From Catonia carolina (lineage: Eukaryota; Arthropoda; Insecta; Hemiptera; Achilidae): a DNA stretch of 64,000 bases. Under the pieces are notes generated by a model. That model worked only from the letters and a program-made list of their open reading frames with translations. It searched no databases and had not been told where the DNA came from. Below, piece by piece: positions 40,769 through 52,559 of the stretch (position 1 is its first letter; each line of letters starts with the position of its first letter). The DNA lies in the NCBI GenBank assembly GCA_035578175.1, contig JAQMRL010000012.1, forward strand, positions 25,936,862-26,000,861. Reading direction: 5' to 3'. Made by a program: the position numbers and the translations under genes.

Positions 40769-43220
40769 CACCACACACACACACTCACTCACACACACAC
40801 AGACCAATCGCTAGAAACATGTTTTTTTGGGTTCAAGAAGTCTCAAAACGTGCAGATCCGGTGAAAACTCGATTTTGAAAAAACGACATGAAAATGAAAA
40901 CAATACTTTCCTTCCTATATATTCATATAGGCAAGAGAAAGTAAAAATCTGGTGTGAAACACTCACACAACTTTCTCTTGCCAATGCAAATAATTTAAAC
41001 AATATAACTCAACATTAGAAATAAACAACAGCACTAACCCTAAAAAACATAACCTTATTTTAATCATGAGTGAAAGACGCAAAATGAAAATCAACTTCAT
41101 ATCACCTTAAAAATACGGAAAATCAGTCTTTCACGCTAAACTAAGCTCTGTAGAGAAAAACGCTTTAAATAAAAGTTGTAGATCGTTTAATTTCTTATAA
41201 ATTTGATTATACACACTTTTGTCGTAAAATGTATACTAAAATGTATACTTAATTGTTTTTTGTTTTTTTCTAATGTTTTATGACAAATGTTACGTTATAT
41301 TGTTAATTATTTGCATTGGCAAGAGAAAGTTGTTTGAGTGTTTTCCTGTGTTTTCTCACACAACTTTCTCATGACAATGCAAAAATTTACGATAAACCTA
41401 ACATTATTAATAAAACATTAGAAATAAACAAAAAACTAACTTTAATAACATAACCTAATTTTAAAAATGAGTGAAACGCAAAATAAAAATCAACCTTAGT
41501 TTAGCTTAAAAATACGGAAAATCACTCCTTCACACTAAACTAGGCTCTGTAGAGAATAATGTTTTTTAATAACAGTTGTAGATCTTTTAATTTCCTATAA
41601 ATTTTATTATATACACTTTTGTCGTAAAATGCATACTAAGGCCGAAATCTTAAAAAAATCGATTTTTCACACGTTTTCGTTAGAAAAAAAATTACTAATT
41701 ACCGCTAAACTAAGCATTATACAAAAAAAATGTTAAAATAAAAATTTTAGTACGTCAAATTCTTTACAAATTTTATTATATACAATTTTGCGCTGAAGTG
41801 TATATTAAAGCCGCAATCTTAAAAGACAATTCTTTTACGCAAATCAGCTTAACCGAGAATTTCAGCAAACATGGCGCTTACCCTATCTTGTAGAGCATAA
41901 ACTTTATAAAATCAGGCGATTTTTGAAAAAATCGTAAGACCAGTTTTTGAGAAAATCGCAAAAAAATGAAAATTTATTCGAATAAACTACTACTTCCGAT
42001 TGACCGATTTTGATGAAAATGTTTGTGTCGGGTCCGGTAGTGGTATGTAACTTCAAGTTCAAGTCCAAAAAAAAGTTCAAGTTCAAGTTTCAAGTTCGTA
42101 CGATGTTCCGTTCTTGAAATATTTTGTATAAACAGACACACACTGGCACACAAACACAGACACACACACAGACCAAACGCTAAAAACATGTTTTTTGGGT
42201 TCAAGAGGTCTCAAAACGTGTAGTTTTGGTGAAAACTCGATTTTGACAAATCGACATGAAAACAATACTTTCCTTCATATATATTCATATCGGCAAGAGA
42301 AAGTAAAAATCTGGGGTGAAACACTCACACAACTTTCTCTTGCCAATGCAAATAATTTAAATAATATATAACCTAACATTAGAAATAAACAACAGCACTT
42401 ACCTTGGAAAACATAACCTTATTTTAATCATGAGTGAAAGACGCAAAATGAAAATCAACTTCATATCACCTTAAAAATACGAAAAATCACTCTTTAACAG
42501 TAAACTGAGCTCTGTAGAAAAAAACGCTTTGAATAAAAGTTGTAGATCGTTTAATTTCCTATAAATTTGATTATCACACTTTTGTTGTAAAATGCGTACT
42601 AAGGTTGAAATCTTAAAAAAATCGATTTTTCACACGTTTTCGTGAGAAAAAACAGAAAATCACTAATTACCGCTAAACTAAGCGTTATACAAAAAAATGT
42701 TAGAAATAAAAATTGTAGGAAGTCAAATTCTCTACAAATTTTATTATATTAAATTTTGGCCTGAAACGCATAGCTACAATCTTAAACAAACAATTCTGTA
42801 ACGCAAAAACAGCCTCACCGAGAATTTCAGCAAACATGGCGCCTACCCTTGCTTGTAGAGCAGAAAAAATTTATAAGACCGGGCGATTTTTAAAAAAAAT
42901 CGTAGGACCAGTTTTTTTGAGAAAATCGCAAAAAAGTGAAACATTATTCGAATAACCTACTACTTTCGGTTCACCGATTTTGATGAAAATGTTCGTGTCG
43001 GGTCCGGTAGTGGTATGTAGTTTAAATTTCAAGTTTTAAGTTCGTACGATGTTCCGTTCTTGAGAAATTTTGTACACACACACACACACACACCAATCGC
43101 TAAAACATGTTTTTTGGGTTCAGTAAATCTTATAATGTGTATATCCGGTGAAAACTCAATTTCAAAAATTCGGTATGAAAACAATACATTCCTTCCTTAT
43201 ATTCAAAGGCAAGAGAAAGT
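40071..43220 (-). repeat. Family A tandem array
   Basis: Units in the same orientation: 40071-40942, a truncated one 40970 to about 41250, then 41361-42304 and 42332-43220. Between the second and third lies a short inverted stub (41255-41345, containing ggcaagagaaagttgtttga). Full units start ACTTTCTCTTGCC and end GGCAAGAGAAAGT and are joined by the 27-bp linker. CA tracts sit near 40733-40800, 42133-42170 and 43073-43092. Confidence 0.85.
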
Positions 43221-43225
43221 AGTAA

Positions 43226-43555
43226 TAATCTGTCTAATATTTTTATTTAAACAATTTTGTCATTTAGTTTCGGTAAAATCATTTTCGCTTACTTATAATA
43301 GATATATCTACAGATAGGCTTATTATTAATTAAGAAGATAGTTACAGCGCAACCTAAATAATAAAGTTACTGTAGTTCCCAAATAATTAAATTATTAATA
43401 ACTTACATATTATGTGAACTTTTCACTCTTAAATTACCATATTCATTCCAATAACCAAGGCTGTGAAAATTAACGTATTCTGTGATTAAGCAAAAGGTTT
43501 TTTTTCTGTATAGGTCCAGTTTTTGACTATGTGAGGAGACTTTAGACATTTTTTG
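43226..43555. other. No gene seen
   Basis: AT-rich; nothing recognised. Confidence 0.45.
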
Positions 43556-44025
43556 AAGCTCTTTTTTCAGCCCATGTTCTCAGCATTTCCTCACTGTAGG
43601 ATTTGCTCTTTTCTTGTTTCCATCCGATGTTCTGGTTTTTGCTCTTCATGGAACCCTTAAAGTCCGTAATTTGTATGAAATTTGGTCGGTTCATTAAGTA
43701 TTCTCTTTCAATTTCGGTTTTTTCAATATCCTATCTGACTTTTTTAAAACATTTATTCGACACCTTAGGTTATTGTTAAATTGTTTACTGCCGAGAAATG
43801 TTTTTCTTGTCAGACGGTTGTCATCCATTCTATGACAGGAGTCCATAAAATTGTAGGCTTCTTTTACTAATCGTTTCCATTTTTCTAGTACACTTCTAGC
43901 CTTCGTAACCTGTATTATCCGTCTACTGGCATTGCAGCCATTATCTTAGGGGAGGATCTCTCCCACAAATTTCTCTGATTCTATTAGACCAGCCTGCCCG
44001 GTCATTCTAAGGCACTCACTCGCGT
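43556..44025 (-). pseudogene. RTE-type LINE tail
   Basis: The minus strand gives the same run as at 7.75 kb: 'atggaaacgattagtaaaag', 'atggatgacaaccgtctgac', 'aaccgaccaaatttcataca' and 'ttccatgaagagcaaaaacc'. Several frameshifts and stops. Confidence 0.6.
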
Positions 44026-44027
44026 GT

Positions 44028-44150
44028 AAACTAGGCTTAACTATGCTCTGTAAAAACAATCTTGATTTAAAATTGTAGATCTTTTCATGTAACTTTAATT
44101 ATACATTTTTACCCTAAAATTTATACTAAAGCTGTAATCTTATAAATTAC
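44028..44150 (-). repeat. Family A fragment
   Basis: 'aactatgctctgtaaaaaca', 'attgtagatcttttcatgta' and 'aaatttatactaaagctgta' match the interior of family A. Confidence 0.55.
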
Positions 44151-45355
44151 GCGACTATTATACAAGAGATATCAAATTAGATAGTCACTAGCAGCAACTA
44201 CCCACTTCGATATCCGTTATTGTTGATGGTTTACGTGGAGTAGGGACTTATCTATCTGACAAAAAGTGGCATGTACTGGGTTTTACGTTTTTAAGGTGTG
44301 AACCGTTTTGGAATCTTCTTCTATATACCAATTTATTAAATTAGTGTACCCAATTTTTTATTAAACAATATACTCAATTGTGTTACCGTAGTTACGGAAA
44401 CTTATTTATTTATAATATTTTTCGTTTTAGAAAATAGCGTTCTCTCTTCGTTTCTAATTCTACGAGCATCTTGACATTTACCGTATAAAAATTTGCGATA
44501 CATTTGCTAGCACAATATCCTGTACGTCAAGGCTGATGTATAATAAAACAGATATCTGATCAGCTCTATCTATCTTATTTAATTGTTTTTTACATTAAAC
44601 CTTATCATGAATTTAATATATATGAATTCCCAAATTTAATTAGTATAAACTAATAGTCAAGATACGCAACAATGAAAATCCCATTGCTGCGTATCTTGTG
44701 ATGGTTTTTTCGGGGTACATTAGGACAAAAGAAAAATTAAGTTTAATAAATTTGATACATCTAATATTAAACACAACGCTCGTCTTGAAACTTCAAGTGG
44801 GCGGTCAACAGTTTCAAATAAACTTCTTCTTCTTACTAGGCCATCTTGTCCTGTTCCAATTCACAACCTTTATTATTAATTTTTCCTTTAATTTGTCAAC
44901 ACTATTGCCATCTCTTGCGTGGTCTGTCAATATCTCTCCTTCCATGAGGATGATATTTTAAAATCTCCAGTGGTATTCTTCCCGCTGGTATTCTCTGAAT
45001 ATGTTCCCTCCATTGTCGACGGTATTCTGCAACCTTTTTATTCAAACTGTAGATATTTAATTCTGAGCGTATGTCTTCATTTCTTATTTGATAGCTACGC
45101 TTGAAGCCCTTAATTTTGCAAAGGAATCTCATTTCCGCCGCCTGTACTCTACTCTCTAGTGGTTTTGTGGTGAACCACGAATCACTTCCGTATAAGAGGA
45201 CTTGTGTAGCTATCACTTTATAAAATTTCAGTTGTGTTTCCTTCCTCGCTTTCTTGCTTAAGACCCTGCTTAAAGTCCCACATATTGATTGGAACTTTCC
45301 TACTTTCTTTTCAATGTCTATATCTTCCTTAAAACTAATGTCACATCCCAGGTAG

Positions 45356-45388
45356 CTACGAGTATATTGCGTCGCAATATACTCGTAG
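45356..45388. repeat. 15-bp perfect inverted repeat at an insertion junction
   Basis: ctacgagtatattgc, loop gtc, then gcaatatactcgtag. It lies precisely where the RTE LINE sequence (YLGCDIS) is interrupted, next to the duplicated 129-bp segment. Confidence 0.9.
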
Positions 45389-45390
45389 AG

Positions 45391-45519
45391 CAGATTCCTG
45401 ATATCAATAGGCAAAAGATTTAAAAATTTAGAAGCTAAATAATCGAAAAGCCTTTGGTACAATGTGGTGGAAGCTCTGCGGTGTGGAACCAAGTGCTTGA
45501 TTCGGGTATTGTAGCGTTG
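45391..45519 (-). repeat. 129-bp duplicated LINE-like segment, copy 1
   Basis: Identical in every base I compared to 46691-46819. The minus strand encodes YNTRIKHLVPHRRASTTLYQ, then LASKFLNLLPIDIRNLL, resembling the C-terminal tail of CR1/Jockey-type LINE ORF2 (N.LP..I pattern). It interrupts the RTE-type ORF, so it is a foreign insert. Confidence 0.85.
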
Positions 45520-45851
45520 GAACAGGTGTCGGTTCCAGTATTGTATCATCAACCACTATTTTAGATCTGGTAGGGTACTTGTCAGTGAATGTCATTACAT
45601 TAAATTTGGTTAGAGAGTTTTCAAATTGTATAACTTGCATAAATGATTTAAGACGTTTATTGATTTTTGGAGCTCATCCTCATTTTCTTGTACTACCGCA
45701 AATCATCCGCAAATAATAGTGCATTCAGGCAAGTGTCACCACTAATCTTAATGCCTGAACCGACTCTACATTTCCACTGTGTGAAAACGTGGTCAATATA
45801 GATATTAAATAAAGCAGGTGATAAACTACACCCTGGGTGTAGTTTTAAATA

Positions 45852-46690
45852 GTGTGGGTCCAATTCAGTTTAAACCGTTCATCTGTCGCTGCATCCATAA
45901 GCTAGAGATAATAATATTTCCAACCATTAATTTTAATAGTTTCTTGCAAGTACCATAAAAATAAATTTTTTATGTGTTCATATATTTTCGATTACATATC
46001 GAATAAATCTTGATAAAAGCACCATGTACTTTTTACTATATGAACATGCTCTCCCGTTTTGCAGTCAATCTGACATTAGACCTCCTTAACCAAGTAATTT
46101 ATTGATAATGTCATAACATTACTAAATTTCCCACAAAAATAATAAGGAAGTAAAGGAATCAACTTAAAGGATATCTATTCACATTAAATCGTCATTTGCA
46201 TACTCCGTCACCTAAAAAAAAATAACAAAATTCGGGTTGTACTATTGCTACTTATTCTGCTCGGTAGACGGTACCGGTGATTGGGGTTATGTTCTTCCGA
46301 TGGTACAATCTCGAGCGGAAGGTTACTTTTTACTCTGCTTTTCAAAATCGCATAAGAATAACTCAACAACCTACCGTTTTTAAGTTTTTTTTTGTAATTT
46401 TAATTACCAGTCACTAATATCGCTCTCAGATGGGCATCAGCTCCTAAATTACTAATAGAAATCGGTGTCAAGAAATGCCACGTTGCTTCAGCAACAAAAT
46501 CTGTTTCTGGGACGTTTTTCGTTTAAGTCACATGAAAATTGAGAGACAAGCCAGGTACAAAATTTAATCTAGGTTTTAAATTAAGGATGTCAACCAGTTA
46601 ACGATTAGGTGTCAACATCCGGTGGATCTCAAATCTGCCTTGGCTAAACAACCACAGGCTTACTATCTTCTGAGACTTTATGATTTTCAG
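45852..46690. other. Family B continuation; no gene
   Basis: Holds the e, f, g and a blocks of family B copy 1 (for example 'catctgtcgctgcatccata' at about 45880 and 'ggtagacggtaccggtgatt' at about 46264). Nothing coding. Confidence 0.55.
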
Positions 46691-46819
46691 CAGATTCCTG
46701 ATATCAATAGGCAAAAGATTTAAAAATTTAGAAGCTAAATAATCGAAAAGCCTTTGGTACAATGTGGTGGAAGCTCTGCGGTGTGGAACCAAGTGCTTGA
46801 TTCGGGTATTGTAGCGTTG
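46691..46819 (-). repeat. 129-bp duplicated LINE-like segment, copy 2
   Basis: Same 129 bases as 45391-45519, in a different context (preceded by ttatgattttcag, followed by agttgttgaggcg). Same coding content on the minus strand. Confidence 0.9.
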
Positions 46820-47200
46820 AGTTGTTGAGGCGAAGGTGTTTTTGTTTTAAATGCCTGAATAAGAACTTTTCAAGCAAAAAGTTATCGTACGTCAAATACT
46901 TGAAAATCCATAAAACTCATCAAATAGAAAGCGCTGGTAATTTTGTTTTGGTCATTATTATCAATAGGCTTATTGTTAACTGGACTTTAAAAAGCATCAT
47001 TATGCTCCTTCCCAATCTGTGTAGTAATCTGTGTGCTATGTAGGATTTTCCACTGCTTGTTGAAATGTCATCCGATTTTAAATTTTTTTAAATGTTTTGG
47101 GCTTTACTGTATTATCACTCTGTGCTTTACAGGGGTTATAAATCTGTCTACTCAGAAAAGTTCTGTGCAGTGTCGCATTTACTTTATCTTGCCCTTTATT
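46820..47200. other. No gene seen
   Basis: Short frames only. 'aatgcctgaataagaacttt' at about 46850 recurs at about 62113, so this is also repeat-derived. Confidence 0.45.
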
Positions 47201-47204
47201 GGTA

Positions 47205-47350
47205 CAAATAGGGAAGGATAGTATTGTTTTCATGTTGATTTAACAAACGTTTCTGTTGAACTCGTTTTGTTTTCAATTGAAACTCACATTTTCAGACCCC
47301 TGAAACAAAAATACATGATTTTAGCGCTTAGTCTGTGTGTGTGTTAAAAA
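47205..47350 (+). repeat. Family A fragment
   Basis: 'gggaaggatagtattgtttt', 'cattttcagacccctgaaac' and 'ttagcgcttagtctgtgtgt' match the first 150 bp of family A copy 1. Confidence 0.6.
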
Positions 47351-49215
47351 TTCTCAAATCATCTCAGGGTGGCGCTTGATAATTCCTTAATAACTAAACG
47401 CATTCGGTGTCAAGAAATAACACTTTGCCTAAGTAGTAAAACTCGTTATTTGTCATTTTCGTTAAGTCACCTTAAAATCAAAAGCTGTTCGCTCTGATTT
47501 TTTTAATTAGGGTTAAAAATTCCCTACAACCCAGGGTTTTTTAAGGTATTAAATACTTCCTGATTACAATTAATAATTATTCGGTCAAGAATAGTGCATG
47601 TAATGAGGTTTTTTCCGCGACAAGGATAAAGTTTTAGTTATTTTATTCGGGTGTCCGAATGGCTGAATGGGGCTGTGTTTTTGAGATAATAAAGACCGGA
47701 AGCTACCGGTTCCCTTAGCTTTAACCAAGTGAAGTAATAATAACCACAAATTTTCATCAGTAAAAAATGCAATCTGTCTCTCAAATTTCTCTACGTCTCT
47801 TAGACCAGCCTTCGTGGTTATTCTAAGTTACTCTTTTACGTAAAGGTACAAAGGTTTCATCACAGTATTATGACGCCAAATCCAATTACTTGTGCTTGCA
47901 ACCGATTCTGTCATAGTAGAAATAAAACAAAGACCATGTACTGATCGTTCAAAATGTGTTACGATAAAGTTAACACCACAATTCCTCTGTCGTACTCGGT
48001 TGAGGAACAGATGAAAGGAGATTTGTGGTTCCCATATTATATGAATTGCTAACTGTAGAAATGATTCATCTCGACAATCCGCGAAAAATTAGTTATTTAC
48101 AAAAATTTATTCTTTGTAAATACAGCCACCGTTAACTTCAGAAAGAAAACATGTATAGCCATATACGATTGGATGTCACCATTAAATAACTGCTTTCATT
48201 TTTTAATTAATTAGTCAAGTAAAAATAACCCCAAATTTAATCAATCATAATTGCAATTATTTCTTCCCAAGCAAAAATAATACAATGAACTCTATCTGTT
48301 TTACCCCAACAATATACGACAGATATCATATTTTGATACCACAACAAAATATGATAACCGTCGTAATTGATGGTTTACGAAGAGAAGGGACCTACTAATA
48401 GTACGTAGGAAATACCAGACTTTAAGTTTTTGAATCATTACAATCTTCTTACTTCTTCATACCAGAAAACTTAAATAAATATATTTTTAATTAAAACAAT
48501 GTTAAATTTTGTTACCTAGCTACGGAAATTTATTTAAATACCCTTTAAAAAATAGCGTTCGGTTTACTCTCTCTTCATTGCTAATTCATGCCGAGCATCT
48601 AGACATTTAACGTATAAAAATTTGCGATGATTTCCCAGCTCAATATTTTGTACGCCAGGGCTGATGTATAGTAAAACAGATATCTGATTATTATTCATCT
48701 GCTTTGGGTATTTATTTCGTTTCTTTTCTTCATTAAACGTTATACTTAATATAATTGATATAATAACCCAAATTTCGCAATAAAAAAACTCATAATCAAA
48801 ATACTTAAAAGTCAAAATATGCCTTTAAGTATTTTATAATAGCTTCTTCTCTGTACATTTTGACAAAGGAAAATCTAAGTTAAAAAATATTGATTCTTAT
48901 AAAATCAACGCTCGTCCCGAAATTTTAGGTGAGCTGTCAGCAGTTTCAAAGAATATGGACCCAAATCAGTTTAAACAGTTTGTCTGTCGCTGCAGCCATA
49001 TTCTAGAGAATATAATATTTTCAACCAATAACTTCAATAGTTTCATTCAAGTCTCAGAAAATATATATCCCTGTTTATATATCGTCGATTAGATAGCGAA
49101 TAAATTCTGATGAAAGTTCCTCGTACTTTTCATAATATGAACATGCTGTCACGTGTTGAAGTCAATCTCACATTAGACTACCTAAACCAAGCAAACCATT
49201 AATTAAGTGATACCT
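47350..49215 (+). repeat. Family B repeat, copy 2
   Basis: Same block order as copy 3 at 60 kb. It includes 'cgcgacaaggataaagtt' at about 47618, a short inserted RTE LINE tail piece (about 47795-48010, minus strand), the hairpin at 48798-48835, and 'gtctgtcgctgcagccatat' at about 48980. No protein. Confidence 0.65.
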
Positions 49216-49400
49216 TGTGTGCGAAGTACATAGTGATTATAAATGAAATAGACACTTTTGACAGCTTCTTAAACATCAAACTGGTGTATTTGAATATATT
49301 AAATGATATAGCTTTGTAGGGAATTTTTTAAAGTTTACGTTGGTACAACTGTTGCTAGCATTTTGTTGTTGGCTGCTGTTACAACGACCAGTCTAGCAAA

Positions 49401-50108
49401 ATGGCCGCTACTCAAGTGGAGAAAGCTTATTGTGTTCTTTAATTAGCCAACACAAAATCGGTTACGGTTGTGCAACGTCATTTCAGAACAAGATACGGTA
49501 AATCACCACCAACAAGGTAATTAGTCTATGACTGGTATAAACATTTTGAAAACAGTGGATGTCTGTGTAAAAGAAAGCGTACTGGAAGACCTTCTCTTAC
49601 AGAAGAACAAATTGATAGTTTTCGTGATGTTTCTGTACCAAGTCCAGGAAAATCAACTAAAACAGCAAGTTTAGAATTGCAAATTCCTCAACCGACTGTG
49701 TGGAAAATTCTGCGGAAACGTTTGAAAATGACATCTTATAAATTCCAGTTTGTACAAAGTTTAAGTACCAGTGATAAAGTCGTACGTAAAAATTTTTGTC
49801 TGGAGATGCAACATTGTGTTGAAAATGACGACGTTTTCTTTAATCGCTAAAGTTTCAGTAATGAAAGTAATTTTCACATTAGTGGAAAAGTTAATAGACA
49901 TAATGTTAGAATATGGGGCACAGAAAACCCAAAAATAACTTTACGGCACACATGCGATTCCCCTAAAGTAAACATCTTTTGCGCATTATCTCGTGAAAAG
50001 GTTTACGGGCCTTTCGTCTTTCACGAAGTGTCAGTAACCGGAGTAATTTATCTGGACATGTTAAACGAATGGTTAATGCCTCAACTCCAGGAAGATAGTT
50101 CATTGAAT
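49401..50108 (+). pseudogene. IS630/Tc1/mariner-type transposase, N-terminal two thirds, with stops
   Basis: ATG at 49401 gives MAATQVEKAYCVL then a stop, followed in frame by SVTVVQRHFRTRYGKSPPTR, a second stop, VYDWYKHFENSGCLCKRKRT, GRPSLTEEQIDSF, a helix-turn-helix region (TASLELQIPQPTVWKILRKR), RKNFCLEMQHCVENDDVFFN, stop, SNESNFHISGKVNRHNVRIW (first acidic catalytic region), and SPKVNIFCALSREKVYGPF to LMPQLQEDSS. The frame is kept through nearly all of it, with three in-frame stops. The sequence ends before the second and third catalytic residues. The first catalytic Asp position reads Asn (SNES where the family has SDES). Confidence 0.85.
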
Positions 50109-50109
50109 C

Positions 50110-50990
50110 TATAATCTATAATAATTATTAAAACTTAAATTCTGTACAATACCAATATTAGGTCTAATTTGTAAATGAAAGTAAGAGTCCTTTTTGATTT
50201 TGTATTATTTATGAGAGTAGAATAATTTAGTATTTTTTATGAATTTTTAAGAAGCTGTAACCAAATTATACTTAACAGTATGTTATAATACAAATAACTT
50301 TTAGTAATAATTAAGTTGTAGAATAGTCTTAGAATACGGCAATCTATTTTTATTTCATATGGTTGACATCATTTGATCATCCTTGCTTATGCTAGTGTTG
50401 ACAGTAAGGCAATGGTAATGTTCTAGTGAGCCTCTTGGCAACACCGGACCACAGATGCTCGGACGCGTAAGAGCACGCGTTGATCTACAGCTCCCTACTA
50501 TTGCATTTGAATACCCCCACTTGTAGTAAAGAATGCCCCACTTTTAACTACAGTACACGGAGATTTTGAAGAGCGCACCTAGCGGTAGCAGCCGAAATCG
50601 CTCGGCGATTTTCTCGTAGTTCTGAGGCGCCCCCGTAAATTGTTCATCCATATTCAATATTTAAAACCTAACATTTCTTGTAAATAGAATTTTCCAAGAA
50701 GTTATTTCATAAAAATCTGTAAAAGAACATGGAATTTAAAAAAACTACCAAAGCTGCACCGGTCATTACTAATATTGCTTATTGTCATCGTTCGAAGACA
50801 TGATGCTGCGGTGGCTGCTGATGAATGACTGGTGGTGGTTTCGAGTGTGGTCGTTGCTCTCAGTTGGCTCGAAGTGTGCTCGTTGTAAAAATAAATTCAT
50901 CGAGCGGCTTAAAAGCAGCTCGTGTCGTGCTCCGATCATGCTCCGCTCGAGCGTCTAAACCCAGCGTAAGAAGCTAAACAATATAAAAAT
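50110..50990. other. No gene seen; GC-richer patch
   Basis: 50400-50640 and 50780-50970 are richer in G and C than the surroundings, with repeated 'gctcg' words ('gctcgtgtcgtgctccgatc'). No coding frame or terminal repeat recognised. Confidence 0.45.
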
Positions 50991-50999
50991 AGCCTAAGG

Positions 51000-51235
51000 A
51001 TTCGGATAAATGGTTTAAAGAATTCACTAAATATATAGAAAAACCCGGAATAAACTAAGAAAACTTGACATGAACCGAACCAATTTCATACAACTAATTA
51101 CGGACTTTGAGGGCTTCCATGATGAGCTAAAACAGAACACCGGGTGGACAGAAGAAAGGAGAATAGTCTACAGTGAGCGAATGACTACAATAAAAAAAAT
51201 CTATTGTGAAACCTCAAACGGCGTTCTCTTGCCAA
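51000..51235 (+). pseudogene. RTE-type LINE tail
   Basis: Encodes KWFKEFTKYIEK, then MNRTNFIQLITDFEGFHDEL and KQNTGWTEERR (51070-51170), the same terminal segment as at 59.5-59.75 kb (KWFKEVRKDVEKTEINRENL). Confidence 0.65.
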
Positions 51236-51590
51236 TAAAAATTATGATTAATATAATTTACCTTTAATAAGTTTTAAACAATTAAAATGATCATCATAGC
51301 CTTTTTTTACCATAAGTGATTGACGTGATACATTAACAATTAAATTTAAAAAAACCTCTACAGAAACATCCTTAAAAAGTGAGAAAATAATAATATTCGA
51401 CCTGTAGGTTTGACGTCTTGCGTCGGGGGGACCGCCAAGTAACAAAATAGGACTTACTAGTTTTACTTAGCGGTACCCTGACGCTACGAAGTCAATCGTA
51501 AGGGCAAATTCATATTTTACAGAGTACTTTTTAAACTTTTAATTTAATTTTTATTTCGTAATTTTAAACTTATTACCATATTTTATTTTT
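51236..51590. other. No gene seen
   Basis: AT-rich; nothing recognised. Confidence 0.45.
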
Positions 51591-52195
51591 TTACAGATTT
51601 TTATGAAAGAAAAGAAAATCACTAATTGCCGCTAAACTAAGCGTTGTACAAAAACATGTTTTCTATAAAAATTGTAGAGTTTTAAATTTACTACAACTTT
51701 AATTACACACGCTTTTACTCTACAATGCATGTTGAGGTTGCCATCTTAAAACCAATATTTTTTACAACGAGAACACAAGCACCCGATATATTTCAGCTAA
51801 CATGGCGTATACTACCCTATACTTTAAGGCATGAAAAATGTAGTATATTAGACGATTTTTAATAAAATCGTAAAAAAGTAAAAAACAGCCCGAAATAACT
51901 ATACTACTTCAGTTTGACTGACTTTGATGAAAATGTTTGCGTCGGTTTCCGTAGTGGTACCTTATTTCAGTTTTAAGTTTCAACTTCGTTTGCTATTCTG
52001 TTTTTGAGATATTTTGTTCACATTCAGACAGACAGACAGACCAATCGCTAAGTACATGTATTTTTGTTCAGGGAGGCCTGAAAACGTATACATCCGGTGA
52101 AAACTCGATTTCACCGAGTGAAAAATCGACATAAAATCAATACTTTCCTTCCTTACATATTCTAATAGGGCAAGAAAAAGTAAAAACTTAAAACT
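51591..52195 (-). repeat. Family A repeat, decayed
   Basis: 'tcactaattgccgctaaact', 'aagcgttgtacaaaaacatg', 'ttgactgactttgatgaaaa', 'ccaatcgctaagtacatgta' and 'ggcctgaaaacgtatacatc', ending 'gggcaagaaaaagtaaaaa'. It lacks the first third and has only a short 'cagacagacagacag' in place of the CA tract. Confidence 0.75.
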
Positions 52196-52559
52196 AAAAT
52201 TGTCAAACACTTTTTGGATTATCCTGTACATACGGTAAGAAACATTCATAACTCTTTATTCTTATATAATATTGTTTAATGGCGGGGAAAGTTATGTTGT
52301 GTAGGCTACAACAAGTTAACAAATACATGTGAGTTTTCACAATGGAGTATTTTTTTTCTTTTGACCTTGTTACTAATAGCATTCAAGTCTTACAGCCCTT
52401 GTGCGAATAATTTTGATAAGATTCCTATATCTTTAGACATTTTTGTTCCCTTCTTTTTTTACACAATGATGTGCGCATTAAGAATAAAACCAATGTTACA
52501 TGTATCATTGGTATATTTATTCTTAAATTAATAAAAAACTTTAGCAAATCTATTACATA

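Larger units (their letters stand above)
44816..45851 (-). pseudogene. RTE-type LINE ORF2 fragment inserted in family B
   Basis: Reading down the minus strand from 45846: KCRVGSGIKISGDTCLNALL then FADD (reverse transcriptase motif, about 45705), NSLTKFNVMTFTDKYPTRSK, VVDDTILE, an interruption (about 45364-45545), then YLGCDISFKEDIDIEKKVGK, LSRVLSKKARKETQLKFYKV, LLYGSDSWFTTK, RVQAAEMRFLCKIKGFKRSY and IPLEILKYHPHGRRDIDRPR. It ends with a short (GAA) tail. Flanked by aaata (44816-44820 and 45847-45851). It lacks the endonuclease and the first half of the RT and has frameshifts. Confidence 0.8.
44151..46560 (+). repeat. Family B repeat, copy 1 (split by a LINE)
   Basis: Shares ordered blocks with 47350-49215 and 60150-62040: 'gatggtttacg', 'ttgttaccgtagttacggaa', 'aatagcgttc..tctctcttc', 'aaaatttgcgat', 'gctgatgtataat', a hairpin (44659-44697), 'aacgctcgtc', 'tctgtcgctgc', 'tgaacatgct', 'ggtagacggtac' and 'ggtgtcaagaaat'. 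A LINE fragment (44821-45846) sits between 'cagtttcaaata' and 'aaatagtgtggg'. No protein is recognised. The unit is about 2 kb. Confidence 0.7.

Noticed and set aside
44902..45552. A single 216-codon minus-strand protein
   Set aside because: It is a chimera: the N-terminal quarter comes from the inserted 129-bp LINE piece and the rest from an RTE-type LINE.
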